A stretch of 64,000 bases of DNA from an uncultured Candidatus Nitrosopumilus sp. (GCA_951812655.1 OX638319.1:1608662-1672661); one strand, 5' to 3'; numbered from the stretch's first letter, positions 1-8,096 are shown. The notes: a model not told the origin generated them from the letters alone. Numbers and translations: made by a program.

Positions 1-415
1 CACTGTACCTGCAGGAGATTTCATCAAGGATTCCATGATTGGATGTGATCAGAGACTGATTAAGATTTACGCCCTTGCAAGTGATTTTTGCCATCATTGC
101 ATCATAATTTCCATTTAGTTGAAGATCATCCTCATCAACAAGAATTGATGAACCTACAGGGCATACGGATTCCACGTATTCTCTTGATTCATCCCCATCA
201 GATTCATGTAGTTCGGATACAGATACAAGTGAAAACTCAATTAATTGTCCATCAGCATCCAGTATGGCATTGCCATTCACCACTTCAGCAACTGTTGTGG
301 AATAGCATTTCCCCTTTTCTTCTGAGCAATCCAAAGAATCCACGACGGCGTACGAATAGATCATGTAGCCAAAAGAAATCGCAATCAGAGATACAAGCAA
401 GATTTTGGAATTCAA
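1..415 (-). CDS. Thermonuclease-like (SNase fold) secreted or anchored protein, cut by window start
   Basis: The complement strand stays open from a TTG at 415 to the window edge. It encodes an N-terminal hydrophobic segment (about residues 4-20, LLVSLIAISFGYMIY) followed by a soluble part. The pieces CPVGSSILVDEDDLQ and then CKGVNLNQSLI followed by SC resemble the C-terminal half of staphylococcal-nuclease-like proteins (CPxGs.v.vD.DdxQ, then nlNxxLv..g). The usual catalytic Arg of the dRygR segment is replaced here by NYDAMMA, so activity is doubtful. The TTG start is a choice; an ATG lies 36 bases further in. The missing C-terminus lies outside the window. Confidence 0.6.
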   Translation of the reverse strand, partial: MNSKILLVSLIAISFGYMIYSYAVVDSLDCSEEKGKCYSTTVAEVVNGNAILDADGQLIEFSLVSVSELHESDGDESREYVESVCPVGSSILVDEDDLQLNGNYDAMMAKITCKGVNLNQSLITSNHGILDEISCRYS

Positions 416-558
416 CCCTATGACGTTTTAGAGACAAGGATTTATGATTAGTGGTCTCCTATATCTACAGTATTTTTATAATATTTAGGCATCCTAAATC
501 ATAATGCAGAAATTCACATCAAGACAGAAAATTAAGGTTGCAAAAAGAGATTAGAAAA

Positions 559-921
559 ATGTCAATACGACGAGATTTTGAAATCAATTCAATTGACGGG
601 AATGAAGGGACACAGATCAAACAGTACTTCCACCCAGATAGTCATTTGGAAGACATAGATTACAGCCTTGCACAATTTACACTAGAATCAGGAAAAAGAT
701 CCAAACTTCACAAGATGCTCTCATCAGAAGTTTACTATATTTTGGAAGGAGAGGGAATGATACACATTGACGGAAAAACTTTCAACGTGAAGAAAAATGA
801 TTCGGCGTATGTTCCCCCAAATTCCAAACAATACATCAAAAACCTAGGAAAGGACGATTTGAAGTTCCTATGCATTGTTCAACCCGGATGGAATGCCAAC
901 GATGAGATTCTGTTGGAATAA
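559..921 (+). CDS. Cupin-domain protein
   Basis: A 120-residue single-domain cupin. The first cupin motif is visible as SGKRSKLHKMLSSEVYYILEGEG (in part: HxnE with Tyr-Tyr-Ile-Leu-Glu-Gly), followed by the second motif around VPPNSKQYIKN. The second-motif His is replaced by Gln, so the metal site is atypical. Substrate cannot be told; small archaeal cupins range from sugar isomerases to metal-binding sensors. The ATG at 559 is preferred over a TTG at 538 because the conserved part begins after it and an AT-rich element lies about 26-30 bases upstream. Confidence 0.75.
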   Translation: MSIRRDFEINSIDGNEGTQIKQYFHPDSHLEDIDYSLAQFTLESGKRSKLHKMLSSEVYYILEGEGMIHIDGKTFNVKKNDSAYVPPNSKQYIKNLGKDDLKFLCIVQPGWNANDEILLE

Positions 922-981
922 GTTGGTCCTGACAGAAATCACATGAAACCGTTTTTAACATATGACAAATCTCTATTGCTA

Positions 982-1656
982 GTGAACACGTATCAAGCAA
1001 TCAAAGTACTAAATGTGGATAAAAATGCGTCTCAAGAGGAGATCAAAGCAGCGTATAGGAAGCTCGCGCTAGAAGTACATCCTGACAAGAACAAAGAAAA
1101 GAACGAGGATTCAGAGTTCAAGAAGATTACAGAAGCTTACACTTACCTTAAAAAAAATCCCAATGAAAGGACGGGTTTGGACATACAAGATGCCACCAGA
1201 ACAAAGGCAAAAAGAGACGTAAAAAGAAGGCCCCAATGGGGAGCACCAGAAGACGGAAGCATACCAGAACAAGACTGGGGAAAATATACGCGCGAATTTG
1301 AAGAGGGAGACCCTACTTTCTGGAAGGAATATGAGAGAAAATTTTGGGAAGATTACAACGCACGTGTTCGTCCGGACGGGAGAAACGGAGAATATGAAAA
1401 AGCCAGAGAACCAGACAAGCAACCAAATGTGTTCGTAGATGTGGACAAAACCCTGTGCATAGGTTGTTGCAGTTGCGAGATTATCGCCCCTGATGTTTTT
1501 GAAATCAACAAGTCGTGCAGATCAAACCCAAAATCAACAGTGATCAACCAAAAGGGAGCAGGAATCAACAAAATCATGAACGCTGCAGAAACATGTCCAA
1601 CAAAAGCTATCAGAGTAGAGGATGTAGATACAAAAGAAAAACTGTTTCCTCACTGA
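982..1656 (+). CDS. DnaJ-ferredoxin fusion protein (DnaJ-Fer)
   Basis: An N-terminal J domain of about 65 residues carries the HPD motif (ALEVHPDKN), which stimulates DnaK-type ATPases. The C-terminus is a ferredoxin domain with CIGCCSC and a distal ETCPTKAI, enough for one [4Fe-4S] cluster (Cys 1, 4 and 7 of the cluster motif plus the Cys before Pro). Between them is a charged linker rich in Trp and Arg. This architecture is known from plant chloroplasts and Thaumarchaeota and has been explained by gene transfer between them. The GTG at 982 gives a J domain that starts at the usual point; an ATG at 943 would add 13 residues. The 3' end overlaps the convergent HIT gene by 7 bases. Confidence 0.88.
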   Translation: MNTYQAIKVLNVDKNASQEEIKAAYRKLALEVHPDKNKEKNEDSEFKKITEAYTYLKKNPNERTGLDIQDATRTKAKRDVKRRPQWGAPEDGSIPEQDWGKYTREFEEGDPTFWKEYERKFWEDYNARVRPDGRNGEYEKAREPDKQPNVFVDVDKTLCIGCCSCEIIAPDVFEINKSCRSNPKSTVINQKGAGINKIMNAAETCPTKAIRVEDVDTKEKLFPH

Positions 1657-2066
1657 GCTCTCAACTTTTCCCACATATCATCCGATTCAGAATCGGATAA
1701 ACTCAAATCAGAGTCAAACATAGTATGGACCGCACCTGCCGAGTCATCCAGACTCCGAGGAATTAGGTGCACATGCACGTGTGGCACTTCCTGTCCAGCA
1801 TTTTTTCCGTTATGAACAGCCATCAAAGTAGCACCGGAGATAGAATCAACTTTTGGCATCATGGTGTAGACAAGTGAGAACAAATCATCGTATTCATCCA
1901 CACACATATCTTGGATTTTTTCGTGGTGGTTTTTTGGAATCACAAGTACGTGTCCTTTTGCCAAAGGAAATGCATCTAGAAACGAAACCGAGTGAGGAGT
2001 TTCGCTTAGAAATTTAGCAGGGATCTCACCGGAAATAATTTTACAAAAAGTGCAATCCATGTTCAC
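1650..2066 (-). CDS. HIT-family nucleotide hydrolase
   Basis: A 138-residue histidine-triad protein. Near the N-terminus is [13 protein letters not shown], the typical HINT/HIT opening, and the catalytic triad HVHVHLIPR lies at about residues 96-104. HIT proteins of this size hydrolyse AMP-lysine, AMP-NH2 or dinucleoside polyphosphates. The tail after the triad is rich in Asp and Ser. It is the last of a minus-strand series (zinc finger, small membrane protein, HIT). Confidence 0.9.
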   Translation of the reverse strand: MNMDCTFCKIISGEIPAKFLSETPHSVSFLDAFPLAKGHVLVIPKNHHEKIQDMCVDEYDDLFSLVYTMMPKVDSISGATLMAVHNGKNAGQEVPHVHVHLIPRSLDDSAGAVHTMFDSDLSLSDSESDDMWEKLRAQ

Positions 2067-2099
2067 ATGACAACATGCTTTGAAATATTAAATCATCTA

Positions 2100-2378
2100 T
2101 CAAGGATTTACAACGGTGGCCCACGCGAGTCCATCACCGAACTTGATTGTGACCTCATCGCCAGAGCTAAAAGAACAGTCCTCAATGATTTTCGGAACAC
2201 TGTCAGATGTTTCAACATAACATGTTCCACCATCATTCGTAAGTATAACTACATCTTCATACACGTCTTCGCGGATCAGGTTCCAGAAAGGGAAAATCAC
2301 AGTGGATAAAACGATTCCGGCAGCAACAAACGCGCCTACAGCTACCAAGCTGGTTTTTTGGCTTGAGTTTAACTCCAT
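2100..2378 (-). CDS. Small membrane-anchored protein, function unknown
   Basis: A 92-residue protein with one N-terminal hydrophobic helix (about residues 10-30, SLVAVGAFVAAGIVLSTVIF) and a small mostly beta-like outer part with two Cys (TCYVE and EDCSF) that could pair. The ATG at 2378 is chosen because it comes one base after the stop of the zinc-finger gene; a longer reading from 2438 would run through that gene. Translational coupling with the upstream gene is likely. No family recognised. Confidence 0.65.
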   Translation of the reverse strand: MELNSSQKTSLVAVGAFVAAGIVLSTVIFPFWNLIREDVYEDVVILTNDGGTCYVETSDSVPKIIEDCSFSSGDEVTIKFGDGLAWATVVNP

Positions 2379-2379
2379 A

Positions 2380-2547
2380 TTACCAAGTGCCGCCATCGCC
2401 AGCGTTCGGATCCATCTTCTTTTCAGGTATATTTCCATGAGCCTTTTTCATGTGTTTTTTCAAACGCTCAGGATCATGCAGTTCGGTTCCGCATACATCG
2501 CATTTGGTCTTATTCTCATCGTCTTTCTTTCGCTTGAACAGTCCCAT
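2380..2547 (-). CDS. Small C2H2-type zinc-finger protein
   Basis: A 55-residue protein starting MGLFKRKKDDENKT. It holds one classical finger: CDVCGTELHDPERLKKHMKKAH, i.e. Cys-x2-Cys-x12-His-x4-His. A basic N-terminus precedes it and a Gly-Asp-rich tail ends it. Such single-finger proteins are common in archaea and probably bind nucleic acid or another protein. The 3' end abuts the following membrane-protein gene (stop and next start separated by one base). Confidence 0.8.
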   Translation of the reverse strand: MGLFKRKKDDENKTKCDVCGTELHDPERLKKHMKKAHGNIPEKKMDPNAGDGGTW

Positions 2548-2982
2548 AAAGTGACCAACTTGCAAATACATTAAAAATTATACTAATAACCCACAACTAG
2601 TTCCAATATACTACAAATGCGCATTCAGTACATAGAACATACAGACATTTAGACACTAGCGCGACTAATTTCACGAATAATAAAGCAAATGTTAGAACTA
2701 TCACCAAAATACTGAACAGTTTTCGGTCTAAAGATCCATACACCTTTTGAATTGATCTTATGTGAACTTGCAAATATGTCAATGATCCGTAAGTAGAACG
2801 TCTTAAATCCAATTATCACCTATTGCATTCCTGGGATGGCGGCATGTCCTTTCGTGTTGTTTGATTTCATCTTGCTGTCCATCCAATCTAATTTTGTATG
2901 AATTAAAAATATGAGATAAAAAAACATGGACGATTGATAAGTCCTACGTGCACCTCTTAAGCAAAAAAGCACTATACATATC
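2548..2982. other. Gene-poor stretch
   Basis: About 430 AT-rich bases. A 71-residue minus-strand reading frame (2597-2812) has a hydrophobic middle but no convincing start, ribosome site or family resemblance. I see no RNA gene here. Confidence 0.4.
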
Positions 2983-3111
2983 ATGAAATCAAACATGAAA
3001 AACCAATCAAAAGAAATCTCACTTACAGTAGATGGGATTTATGACAGAATGTCAAGCACTTGGAGCAAAATCAGATCATCCAAGCTGACAGTCAGAGTAG
3101 GATCAGCATAG
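2983..3111 (+). CDS. Possible 42-residue basic microprotein
   Basis: An ATG frame encodes MKSNMKNQSKEISLTVDGIY and continues with a Trp-containing, Lys/Arg/Ser-rich part ending VRVGSA. The polar, evenly mixed composition is better than expected for a random frame, and a strong hairpin with a T-run (3137-3162) follows 25 bases after the stop, as expected at the end of a transcript. No family recognised; not proven to be translated. Confidence 0.35.
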   Translation: MKSNMKNQSKEISLTVDGIYDRMSSTWSKIRSSKLTVRVGSA

Positions 3112-3136
3112 ATTAATCTTTGTGACAATCTGATGT

Positions 3137-3162
3137 GTGGGCTCCATTTTTTTTGAGCCCAC
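3137..3162 (+). terminator. Hairpin with T8 loop, likely transcription terminator
   Basis: Perfect 8-base arms GTGGGCTC and GAGCCCAC flank a loop of CA plus eight T. It follows the small frame 2983-3111. Archaeal termination usually depends on T-runs, and here the T-run is in the loop. Confidence 0.5.
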
Positions 3163-3315
3163 TTCACCTACAACCACAGTTTCTTACAATTATGAAAATC
3201 AATAATCACACAATCAAGACAGGGACAAATACCAATTTTTCATTACATACATTGAAATCATGTACGAAAACAAATCGTAATGAAATGATTTGAAACATTG
3301 TAGAATTCAATCCTC

Positions 3316-3389
3316 TGGGGACGATGGGATTCGAACCCATGACCTCCAGCACCCGAGGCTGGCAGTATGCCGAGCTAACCTATGTCCCC
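3316..3389 (-). tRNA. tRNA-Pro (anticodon CGG)
   Basis: On the complement strand a full cloverleaf folds: acceptor GGGGAC/GTCCCC, a D arm with GGTTAGCTCGG, anticodon stem CCAGC/GCTGG with loop CTCGGGT (anticodon CGG), T arm ATGGG-TTCGAAT-CCCAT, and discriminator A. Pair 7-66 is a mismatch (A-C). No intron. The 3' CCA is not encoded. Confidence 0.95.
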
Positions 3390-3490
3390 ATCAAGGTGAA
3401 AATCAAATCCATATTTAATTTCACAATCCTAATTGAGATTGTAAAACCAATTTTTGTTTATCTCTCGTCAAATGAGTCAAAAATAAACGG

Positions 3491-3907
3491 TTACTGCAAA
3501 AATCTTGGAACTTTTCTGAGAATATATGATATAGATATTCTTCCCGGGCCGATTACTACGGTGACCAGACATGCGGCCAACAGTATGATGTCCAGTTCGG
3601 TTCCGCCTCTTCCCGTAAAGCTCTCAGCTTCCTTTACCAGAAATATCGCCCCAAGCATCACAATTGACAGCAAAGATGCGGAAATTCTCGTCAAACCTCC
3701 CAGGATAAGCAATATTCCAGGTACAAATTCTGCCAAAGCTATCGGAATCTGCATTTCGGATGGCAGCCCCATGTTCGGAAGGTTTTCTGCAAATCCTGGA
3801 CCGAATTTGCCTAGGGAATGCATGATGAATATCATTCCCACGGTAGTTCGCACTCCGAAATGTGCAACATCGTGAAGTATTGTTTGTCGGATTACCGTTT
3901 CTGCCAT
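3491..3907 (-). CDS. DoxX-family membrane protein
   Basis: A 138-residue protein with four hydrophobic helices. The opening helix with VGMIFIMHSLGKFG and the second around LAEFVPGILLILGGLTRI match the DoxX/DoxD-like family (HGxxKf... and aElxgGillilGl.t). Family members are small quinone-related or redox-stress membrane proteins; the exact reaction is unknown here. It stands alone beside tRNA-Pro, divergent from the small secreted protein downstream. Confidence 0.88.
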   Translation of the reverse strand: MAETVIRQTILHDVAHFGVRTTVGMIFIMHSLGKFGPGFAENLPNMGLPSEMQIPIALAEFVPGILLILGGLTRISASLLSIVMLGAIFLVKEAESFTGRGGTELDIILLAACLVTVVIGPGRISISYILRKVPRFLQ

Positions 3908-3998
3908 TTAATGATGTGACATTGGTTCGGATAAGATATAACTACTTGGAACTGAATGTGAGTAATCCTTAAATTTTAAAACTCCCTAGTTGCTCGTG

Positions 3999-4205
3999 TT
4001 GAACAAAACAACGATGATGCTTAGCATGGTGGTGGTATTGGCCGCTGTATTTGCAATAGCATCTCCCATGGATACTGCAACTGCGCAAACATCTGATGCT
4101 GTACCCGATGGCGAAGGAAGCGACTACAAAGATGGGGACAATAAGGAAGGAAAATCTTGTCCTAGTAAAGAAGGAAAGATGAAAGACACATCACATCGTA
4201 CTTAG
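3999..4205 (+). CDS. Small secreted protein
   Basis: A 68-residue protein with a clear signal peptide: short Lys-containing n-region, hydrophobic core SMVVVLAAVFAIAS and probable cleavage near TATAQ. The mature part is about 40 residues of Asp, Glu, Lys and Gly with a single Cys. The TTG at 3999 is chosen because an AT box (TTAAATTTTAAAA, 3968-3980) sits about 26 bases upstream, giving a leaderless start; an ATG at 4014 would also leave a signal peptide. A 7-8-7 hairpin lies 50 bases after the stop. Function unknown. Confidence 0.6.
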   Translation: MNKTTMMLSMVVVLAAVFAIASPMDTATAQTSDAVPDGEGSDYKDGDNKEGKSCPSKEGKMKDTSHRT

Positions 4206-4254
4206 TTACTTGATTTTTTAGAATCTGTCAATACCAATTGTTGATTTTAATTTG

Positions 4255-4276
4255 CATAATCCTAAGGAAGATTATG
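4255..4276 (+). repeat. 7-8-7 hairpin element, copy 1
   Basis: Arms CATAATC and GATTATG with loop CTAAGGAA. The exact reverse complement of this 22-base unit occurs at 20802-20823. Both copies lie downstream of a gene and, read along that gene, have the same sequence. It has no T-run after it. Confidence 0.7.
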
Positions 4277-4426
4277 AGATGTTAGATCATAAATAAAGTA
4301 AATTCAGATCATGTGTTATCATAGAATGTTATCATTAATTTTTATTTAATACGTTTCATTCATCAGCATTGTCATTTTAAGAACACCATGTGTTTTTAAT
4401 GATAGATTATGTGCATCAATCATATT

Positions 4427-4699
4427 CTAACTAGGGGAATTCTTCTTTCTTTTTGAGTTCGCATGCAGCTTCTCATAGGTGGATTTCCACTCTTCTTTGA
4501 ACTTATCAGGCTCTTCCAAGGCCATAATTCTCAAGAGATTCAATGTTTCGTATACCAGTTTTGCATATCGTTTTTGTGCCCGGTCATAAAGAACATCTTT
4601 TTGTTTTTTCCACTCCTTCAATTCCCGAGTAAAAAAATCAATCCTGCCAAGCTTGTAGTTAATTTCGGCCACTAGTATTTTGAAAGATTCAGATTTCAT
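4427..4699 (-). CDS. Helical charged protein, function unknown
   Basis: A 90-residue protein rich in Lys, Glu and Leu with long predicted helices (for example LGRIDFFTRELKEWKKQKDV) and a basic tail HANSKRKKNSPS. The composition suggests a coiled coil or helical hairpin. The start ATG overlaps the stop of the upstream 37-residue zinc-ribbon frame (ATGA), so the two are probably translated together. No family recognised. Confidence 0.65.
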   Translation of the reverse strand: MKSESFKILVAEINYKLGRIDFFTRELKEWKKQKDVLYDRAQKRYAKLVYETLNLLRIMALEEPDKFKEEWKSTYEKLHANSKRKKNSPS

Positions 4700-4809
4700 T
4701 TCTTGCTACGAACATGCTGGTCTTTTATGCAATAATCACATACAGAAGTCACCAATAGAGCTACATTATTACAATTACATTTTATGCACATGCATCCAAT
4801 TTCATCCAT
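4696..4809 (-). CDS. 37-residue Cys-rich zinc-ribbon microprotein
   Basis: Starts MDEIGCMCIKCNCNN and ends CDYCIKDQHVRSKK. Six Cys in CxCx2CxC and Cx2C pairs could hold one zinc ion, as in a mini ribbon. The stop overlaps the next gene start by ATGA, strong support that it is a real, co-translated gene. Function unknown; possibly a nucleic-acid or protein-binding knuckle partnered with the helical protein that follows. Confidence 0.6.
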   Translation of the reverse strand: MDEIGCMCIKCNCNNVALLVTSVCDYCIKDQHVRSKK

Positions 4810-4956
4810 AATTACAGGTTGTGCTGATTTGAGTTAAAGTGAAGGATTGCAGTGCAACGCAAGAATTTTACGAATTAATAAAGTTCTTGGTCCTAACGGT
4901 AAGCCCAGTTTATGTAAATCATATCCTTGCCGGAGGAATCCTCTTTCCCTTTAGTT

Positions 4957-5181
4957 TTATGTATCGTGATGACAAACGCAGTTGCATTTTATAACATGGG
5001 CAATTGATGCTTTCGCAATAAAGAAAAATCTGACACGTTTGACATCTCTTTTGTCCGTCTTCATAGCGTCCTCCCATGCCTTCTTGCTTTTTTTAATGTT
5101 CTCAAATATGCACCTGTCAGAACAATGAGGCATATTCTCATTTTGAATTTCTTTTCCACAGTTTTTGCAGATATTTTTCAT
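4957..5181 (-). CDS. Small zinc-ribbon protein
   Basis: A 74-residue protein whose N-terminus, ICKNCGKEIQNENMPHCSDRC, is a treble-clef-like ribbon (Cx2C ... Cx3C). A Lys-rich helix follows, and the C-terminal end has CNCVCHH, a second possible metal site similar in style to the 37-residue protein at 4696-4809. It is on the same strand but 147 bases upstream of it. Function unknown. Confidence 0.55.
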   Translation of the reverse strand: MKNICKNCGKEIQNENMPHCSDRCIFENIKKSKKAWEDAMKTDKRDVKRVRFFFIAKASIAHVIKCNCVCHHDT

Positions 5182-5240
5182 AAGATTTTTTCAATTCCAT
5201 GAGATATTTATCAGAATGCACAATATCGGATTTGATAATT

Positions 5241-5352
5241 GATGGAAGCTGGGCCAGGTTGTCTAATCCTTGGAGCAGGACATTGGCTAAAAGACTATCA
5301 GGCATGTGGAAGATCTATCGTCTTAGTCCGCACATAAGATCCAGCATCCATT
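5241..5352. ncRNA. Possible structured RNA
   Basis: The ends pair: GATGGAAGCTGG (5241-5252) with CCAGCATCCATT (5341-5352), ten Watson-Crick pairs, one wobble and one A-A mismatch. Inside are CCAGG (5254-5258) with CCTTGG (5268-5273), and two competing helices, AAGAC/GTCTT and ATGTG/CACAT, which would form a pseudoknot if both exist. The stretch is more GC-rich than its surroundings. It does not match SRP RNA, RNase P RNA or tRNA as I know them. Strand is unknown. Confidence 0.25.
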
Positions 5353-5496
5353 GTAAGAATGTTTTTCAGATTAATAAAATCACGGCACAGTATCACAAAT
5401 GAAAACAACATCTGATGAATGCCACGTATACAAATCAGCATGAGAAAAGGTTGCAAGTGATTTTGAGATGATAGAACAGAGTATCAAGGTGGTTTA

Positions 5497-5518
5497 CGTA
5501 ATCCATACCATGATTACG
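5497..5518. repeat. 7-8-7 hairpin element, GTAATC variant
   Basis: Arms CGTAATC and GATTACG with loop CATACCAT. Same architecture as the CATAATC copies, with one compensated base pair changed. Confidence 0.5.
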
Positions 5519-5784
5519 AAACTATTCAGGCATGGCTTTTTGTGAGTTTTTACGGATAATTACGACATGACAAAAAATCTGAGTTTAGAGAATATACGTA
5601 TAGGCTTTTACAGAAAATTGCGGTTTTGATATTTTTGTGCGTGGAAAACTGGATTTTCGTGCGTAGCATTACACGTTTACTGATTGTCCAATTTTGCAAT
5701 AAAATAATCAAAAATGAGTGATGTTATCGCGTAATCCCAAAGATTGATTCATTACCCTTTGTCGAATTTGTGGGGTGAGATACG

Positions 5785-6540
5785 ATGGATGAAATGAATC
5801 AGCAGCTGCTTGACAAAATCAGGAATTCCATTTCTGAGACCGTCCATGCAAAGAGGATTGGCATCGCTTACTCTGGAGGCGTTGACAGTACGCTAATTTC
5901 AAAAATCTGCCATGACATGGAATATGATGTTACTCTGTTGACCGTAGGATTTCCTGAATCACACGACATCTTGTTTGCAAAGGAGGTAAACGAATTTCTG
6001 AAGTATGATCATCATGTTCTGGAAATTGATTCAGAAACCTTTCCCAATGTCGCATCAAAGGTCAATCAAATAATAAAGACTGACAACTTGTCTTGGAATG
6101 AAAATTCTATCGCTTTTTATTATGTTTCCAAGCTTGCAAGCCGCTTGGATCTTGATACCGTGATCACTGCAAACGGCATTGATGAGCTGTTTTGCGGCTA
6201 CAATGCATACAGGGAAGCGTTTTCTGGAGGAGAGTCTCAGATCAACGAGATGATGACATCCAAGATTGACAACGAGCTGAAAATGATGAAGACAGTGGAT
6301 CTGGTCACGTCCGAATTCTGGGTGACGTTGCTACAGCCTCTTCTCTCATCACAGTTCATAGAGTATGCTAAAACCGTTCCTGTGTCTGAAAAAATTCACA
6401 GCTCCGAGGATCTGTATCGCAAGCACATCATACGCAAACTGGCAGTAGAAGTCAACGTCCCTGAACTCTCATGCAGCAAGAGAAAAAAGGCATTGCAATA
6501 CGGCTCAAAGATTCACAAGGCTCTGATGAAAACTAGATGA
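5785..6540 (+). CDS. Asparagine-synthase-like PP-loop ATPase without glutaminase domain
   Basis: A 251-residue protein with the PP-loop SGGVDSTLIS at about residues 30-39, which binds ATP for adenylation, and ITANGIDELFCGYNAYRE, which matches the second signature of the asparagine synthetase C-terminal domain (GxDELfgGY). There is no N-terminal Cys-nucleophile glutaminase domain, so it would need free ammonia or acts on another substrate. Full AsnB is about 500 residues; this equals only the synthetase half. It ends 8 bases inside the convergent purB gene. Confidence 0.8.
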   Translation: MDEMNQQLLDKIRNSISETVHAKRIGIAYSGGVDSTLISKICHDMEYDVTLLTVGFPESHDILFAKEVNEFLKYDHHVLEIDSETFPNVASKVNQIIKTDNLSWNENSIAFYYVSKLASRLDLDTVITANGIDELFCGYNAYREAFSGGESQINEMMTSKIDNELKMMKTVDLVTSEFWVTLLQPLLSSQFIEYAKTVPVSEKIHSSEDLYRKHIIRKLAVEVNVPELSCSKRKKALQYGSKIHKALMKTR

Positions 6541-7894
6541 ATTTCCTGACTGTTTTCTGAACGGTTCTCTCGACGTTTCTGATTATTGCTGGTGATGCAC
6601 CAAGATGCTTTTCAGGCGAAAAGATTGAATCAATTTCCTTGTCTGTGAGTTTTGAGGTGAATGCCTTGTCGTTTTTGATTGCGTCTATGTAGAGCATTCC
6701 CTTGTCGTTTGCCTCAAACGCAACTCTCTGTACATCCTTGTATGCCACGAATCTTGGTATTCCTTTCTTGATGAGCGCTTCTAGTACAAACTCTGCAAAG
6801 ATTTGCCCCTTCGTGACGTATAGGTTGTCCACGATTCGTTTTTCGTTTATCATTAGGTTGTCCACAATTCTTGTCATTGTCTCTAGCATCTCGTCTACCA
6901 GTATTGACGCGGTTGGAATCGTGAACCTTTCGTTGGCAGAGTTTGAAAGATCTCGCTCGTGCCATAACGGGATGTTCTCAAACGCAACTGCGACCTGGCT
7001 CCTAACGAGCTTGGACAACGATGAAACACGTTCGCTCTTGATTGGATTTCTTTTTACAGGAACTGCGCTGCTTCCCATCTGTCCCTTCTTGAACTGCTCT
7101 GCAACCTCTCCGATTTCTGTTCTTTGCAGATTTCTTATCTCGATTGCTATTTTCTCCAGCGTAGTTCCAATCAGTGCCATCTGAAACGCGTATTCTGCAT
7201 ATCTCTCTCTTGGGACAACTTGGGTGGCTACTTCTGCCGGAAATAGCTTAAGCCTCTTTGCAGCCCTTCTCTGAACTTCAAGTGACTTTGCACCCATTAG
7301 AGAACCTGTACCTACTACTCCTAGCGTCTTGCAAATCAAAATCCTCTTCTTTATCTCCTCGATTCGTTCCACGTGTTTTGCCATCTCTGCAGCCCAGTTT
7401 GCGAACTTCAATCCAAATGAAATGATGCTTGCATGCTGTCCGTGTGTTCTTCCGACGGCTGGAATCTTTCCGTGTTTTACTGCTTTTTTTGCAAGTATGG
7501 ATGCCATCCTTGCAACCTTTGGTTCTATGATCTGTAGTGCGTCTCGCATCTGCATGGAATTGCTGGTATCGACTAAATCGTTGCTTGTAAGGCCGTAATG
7601 TATCCACGGTCTAGCTTTTTTGGAGCATTTTTCACTTAGTGATTCCACGAGCGCTGCCGTATCGTGATCGCTTTTTGCCTCCAGATGCTTGATCCTTTTC
7701 GCCGTGATCTTTCCCGAAGTTGCGGCCCTGTGAATTTCCTTTCCTACGTTTTTCGCGATCATTCCTATTTCGCTCTGCGAAATTGCCGCTGCACCTTCGA
7801 TCTCTAACTGATAGTCTACCTTTTTTTGCTCACTGAATATGTCCATCATCTGTTTCGTGCCATAGCGGCCATTATCGATAGGTAAAATTGACAA
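6533..7894 (-). CDS. purB: Adenylosuccinate lyase
   Basis: A 453-residue member of the fumarase/aspartase superfamily. It cleaves adenylosuccinate to AMP and SAICAR to AICAR, so it works twice in purine synthesis. Visible motifs are the conserved VGRTHGQHA with the catalytic His (about residue 149), TSNDLVDTSNS, and the signature loop GQMGSSAVPVKRNPIKSERV (usual form SSxMPxKxNP). Length is normal. Its partner in AMP synthesis, PurA, lies at 33767-34768. Confidence 0.96.
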   Translation of the reverse strand: MSILPIDNGRYGTKQMMDIFSEQKKVDYQLEIEGAAAISQSEIGMIAKNVGKEIHRAATSGKITAKRIKHLEAKSDHDTAALVESLSEKCSKKARPWIHYGLTSNDLVDTSNSMQMRDALQIIEPKVARMASILAKKAVKHGKIPAVGRTHGQHASIISFGLKFANWAAEMAKHVERIEEIKKRILICKTLGVVGTGSLMGAKSLEVQRRAAKRLKLFPAEVATQVVPRERYAEYAFQMALIGTTLEKIAIEIRNLQRTEIGEVAEQFKKGQMGSSAVPVKRNPIKSERVSSLSKLVRSQVAVAFENIPLWHERDLSNSANERFTIPTASILVDEMLETMTRIVDNLMINEKRIVDNLYVTKGQIFAEFVLEALIKKGIPRFVAYKDVQRVAFEANDKGMLYIDAIKNDKAFTSKLTDKEIDSIFSPEKHLGASPAIIRNVERTVQKTVRKFI

Positions 7895-8096
7895 TGTATG
7901 TCGTCATTGCATATCGAAAATAAATCTACTCATGCATTGTTTCAATCTGATCCATTTTCAGATGTTTTTTTGTCGTTATTTGCGAGATCTGCAGTGTTTT
8001 AACGCAGTTGATCGGAACAACTTCTTTCAAATGAGATGCGACATTTGTCAATCAAGATCACAAGTAAGGATACTGTGAATGAGTTTGGGTGGGTCT

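Larger units (their letters stand above)
5182..5784. other. 600-bp gene-poor region with structure
   Basis: No convincing protein gene. It holds a possible folded RNA (5241-5352), a 7-8-7 hairpin (5497-5518) and, upstream of the next gene, a 12-base direct repeat ATTTTTGTGCGT (5631-5642) and ATTTTCGTGCGT (5653-5664) spaced 22 bases apart, which could be an operator. Confidence 0.5.

Noticed and set aside
88..423. Plus-strand 111-residue frame, His/Gln-rich
   Set aside because: It is antisense to the nuclease-like protein, whose frame has clear family motifs; the His-rich composition is an echo of that strand.
2597..2812. Minus-strand 71-residue frame with a hydrophobic middle
   Set aside because: No convincing start, ribosome site or operon context; hydrophobic frames are common by chance in AT-rich DNA.
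3324..3875. Plus-strand 183-residue frame beginning MGFEPMTSS
   Set aside because: The first part is the complement of tRNA-Pro, a well-known false gene, and the rest is antisense to DoxX.
5199..5402. Plus-strand 67-residue frame
   Set aside because: It runs across the candidate RNA, has poor composition, and shows no family resemblance.
5412..5445. Possible C/D box RNA (CTGATGA near 5412)
   Set aside because: Box C begins with C instead of a purine and no proper D box follows at a fitting distance.
6702..7607. Long frames opposite purB
   Set aside because: Shadows of purB; no motifs.
8044..8090. Short frame with CDIC near 8038
   Set aside because: Only 15 codons, one Cys pair, no second metal half.
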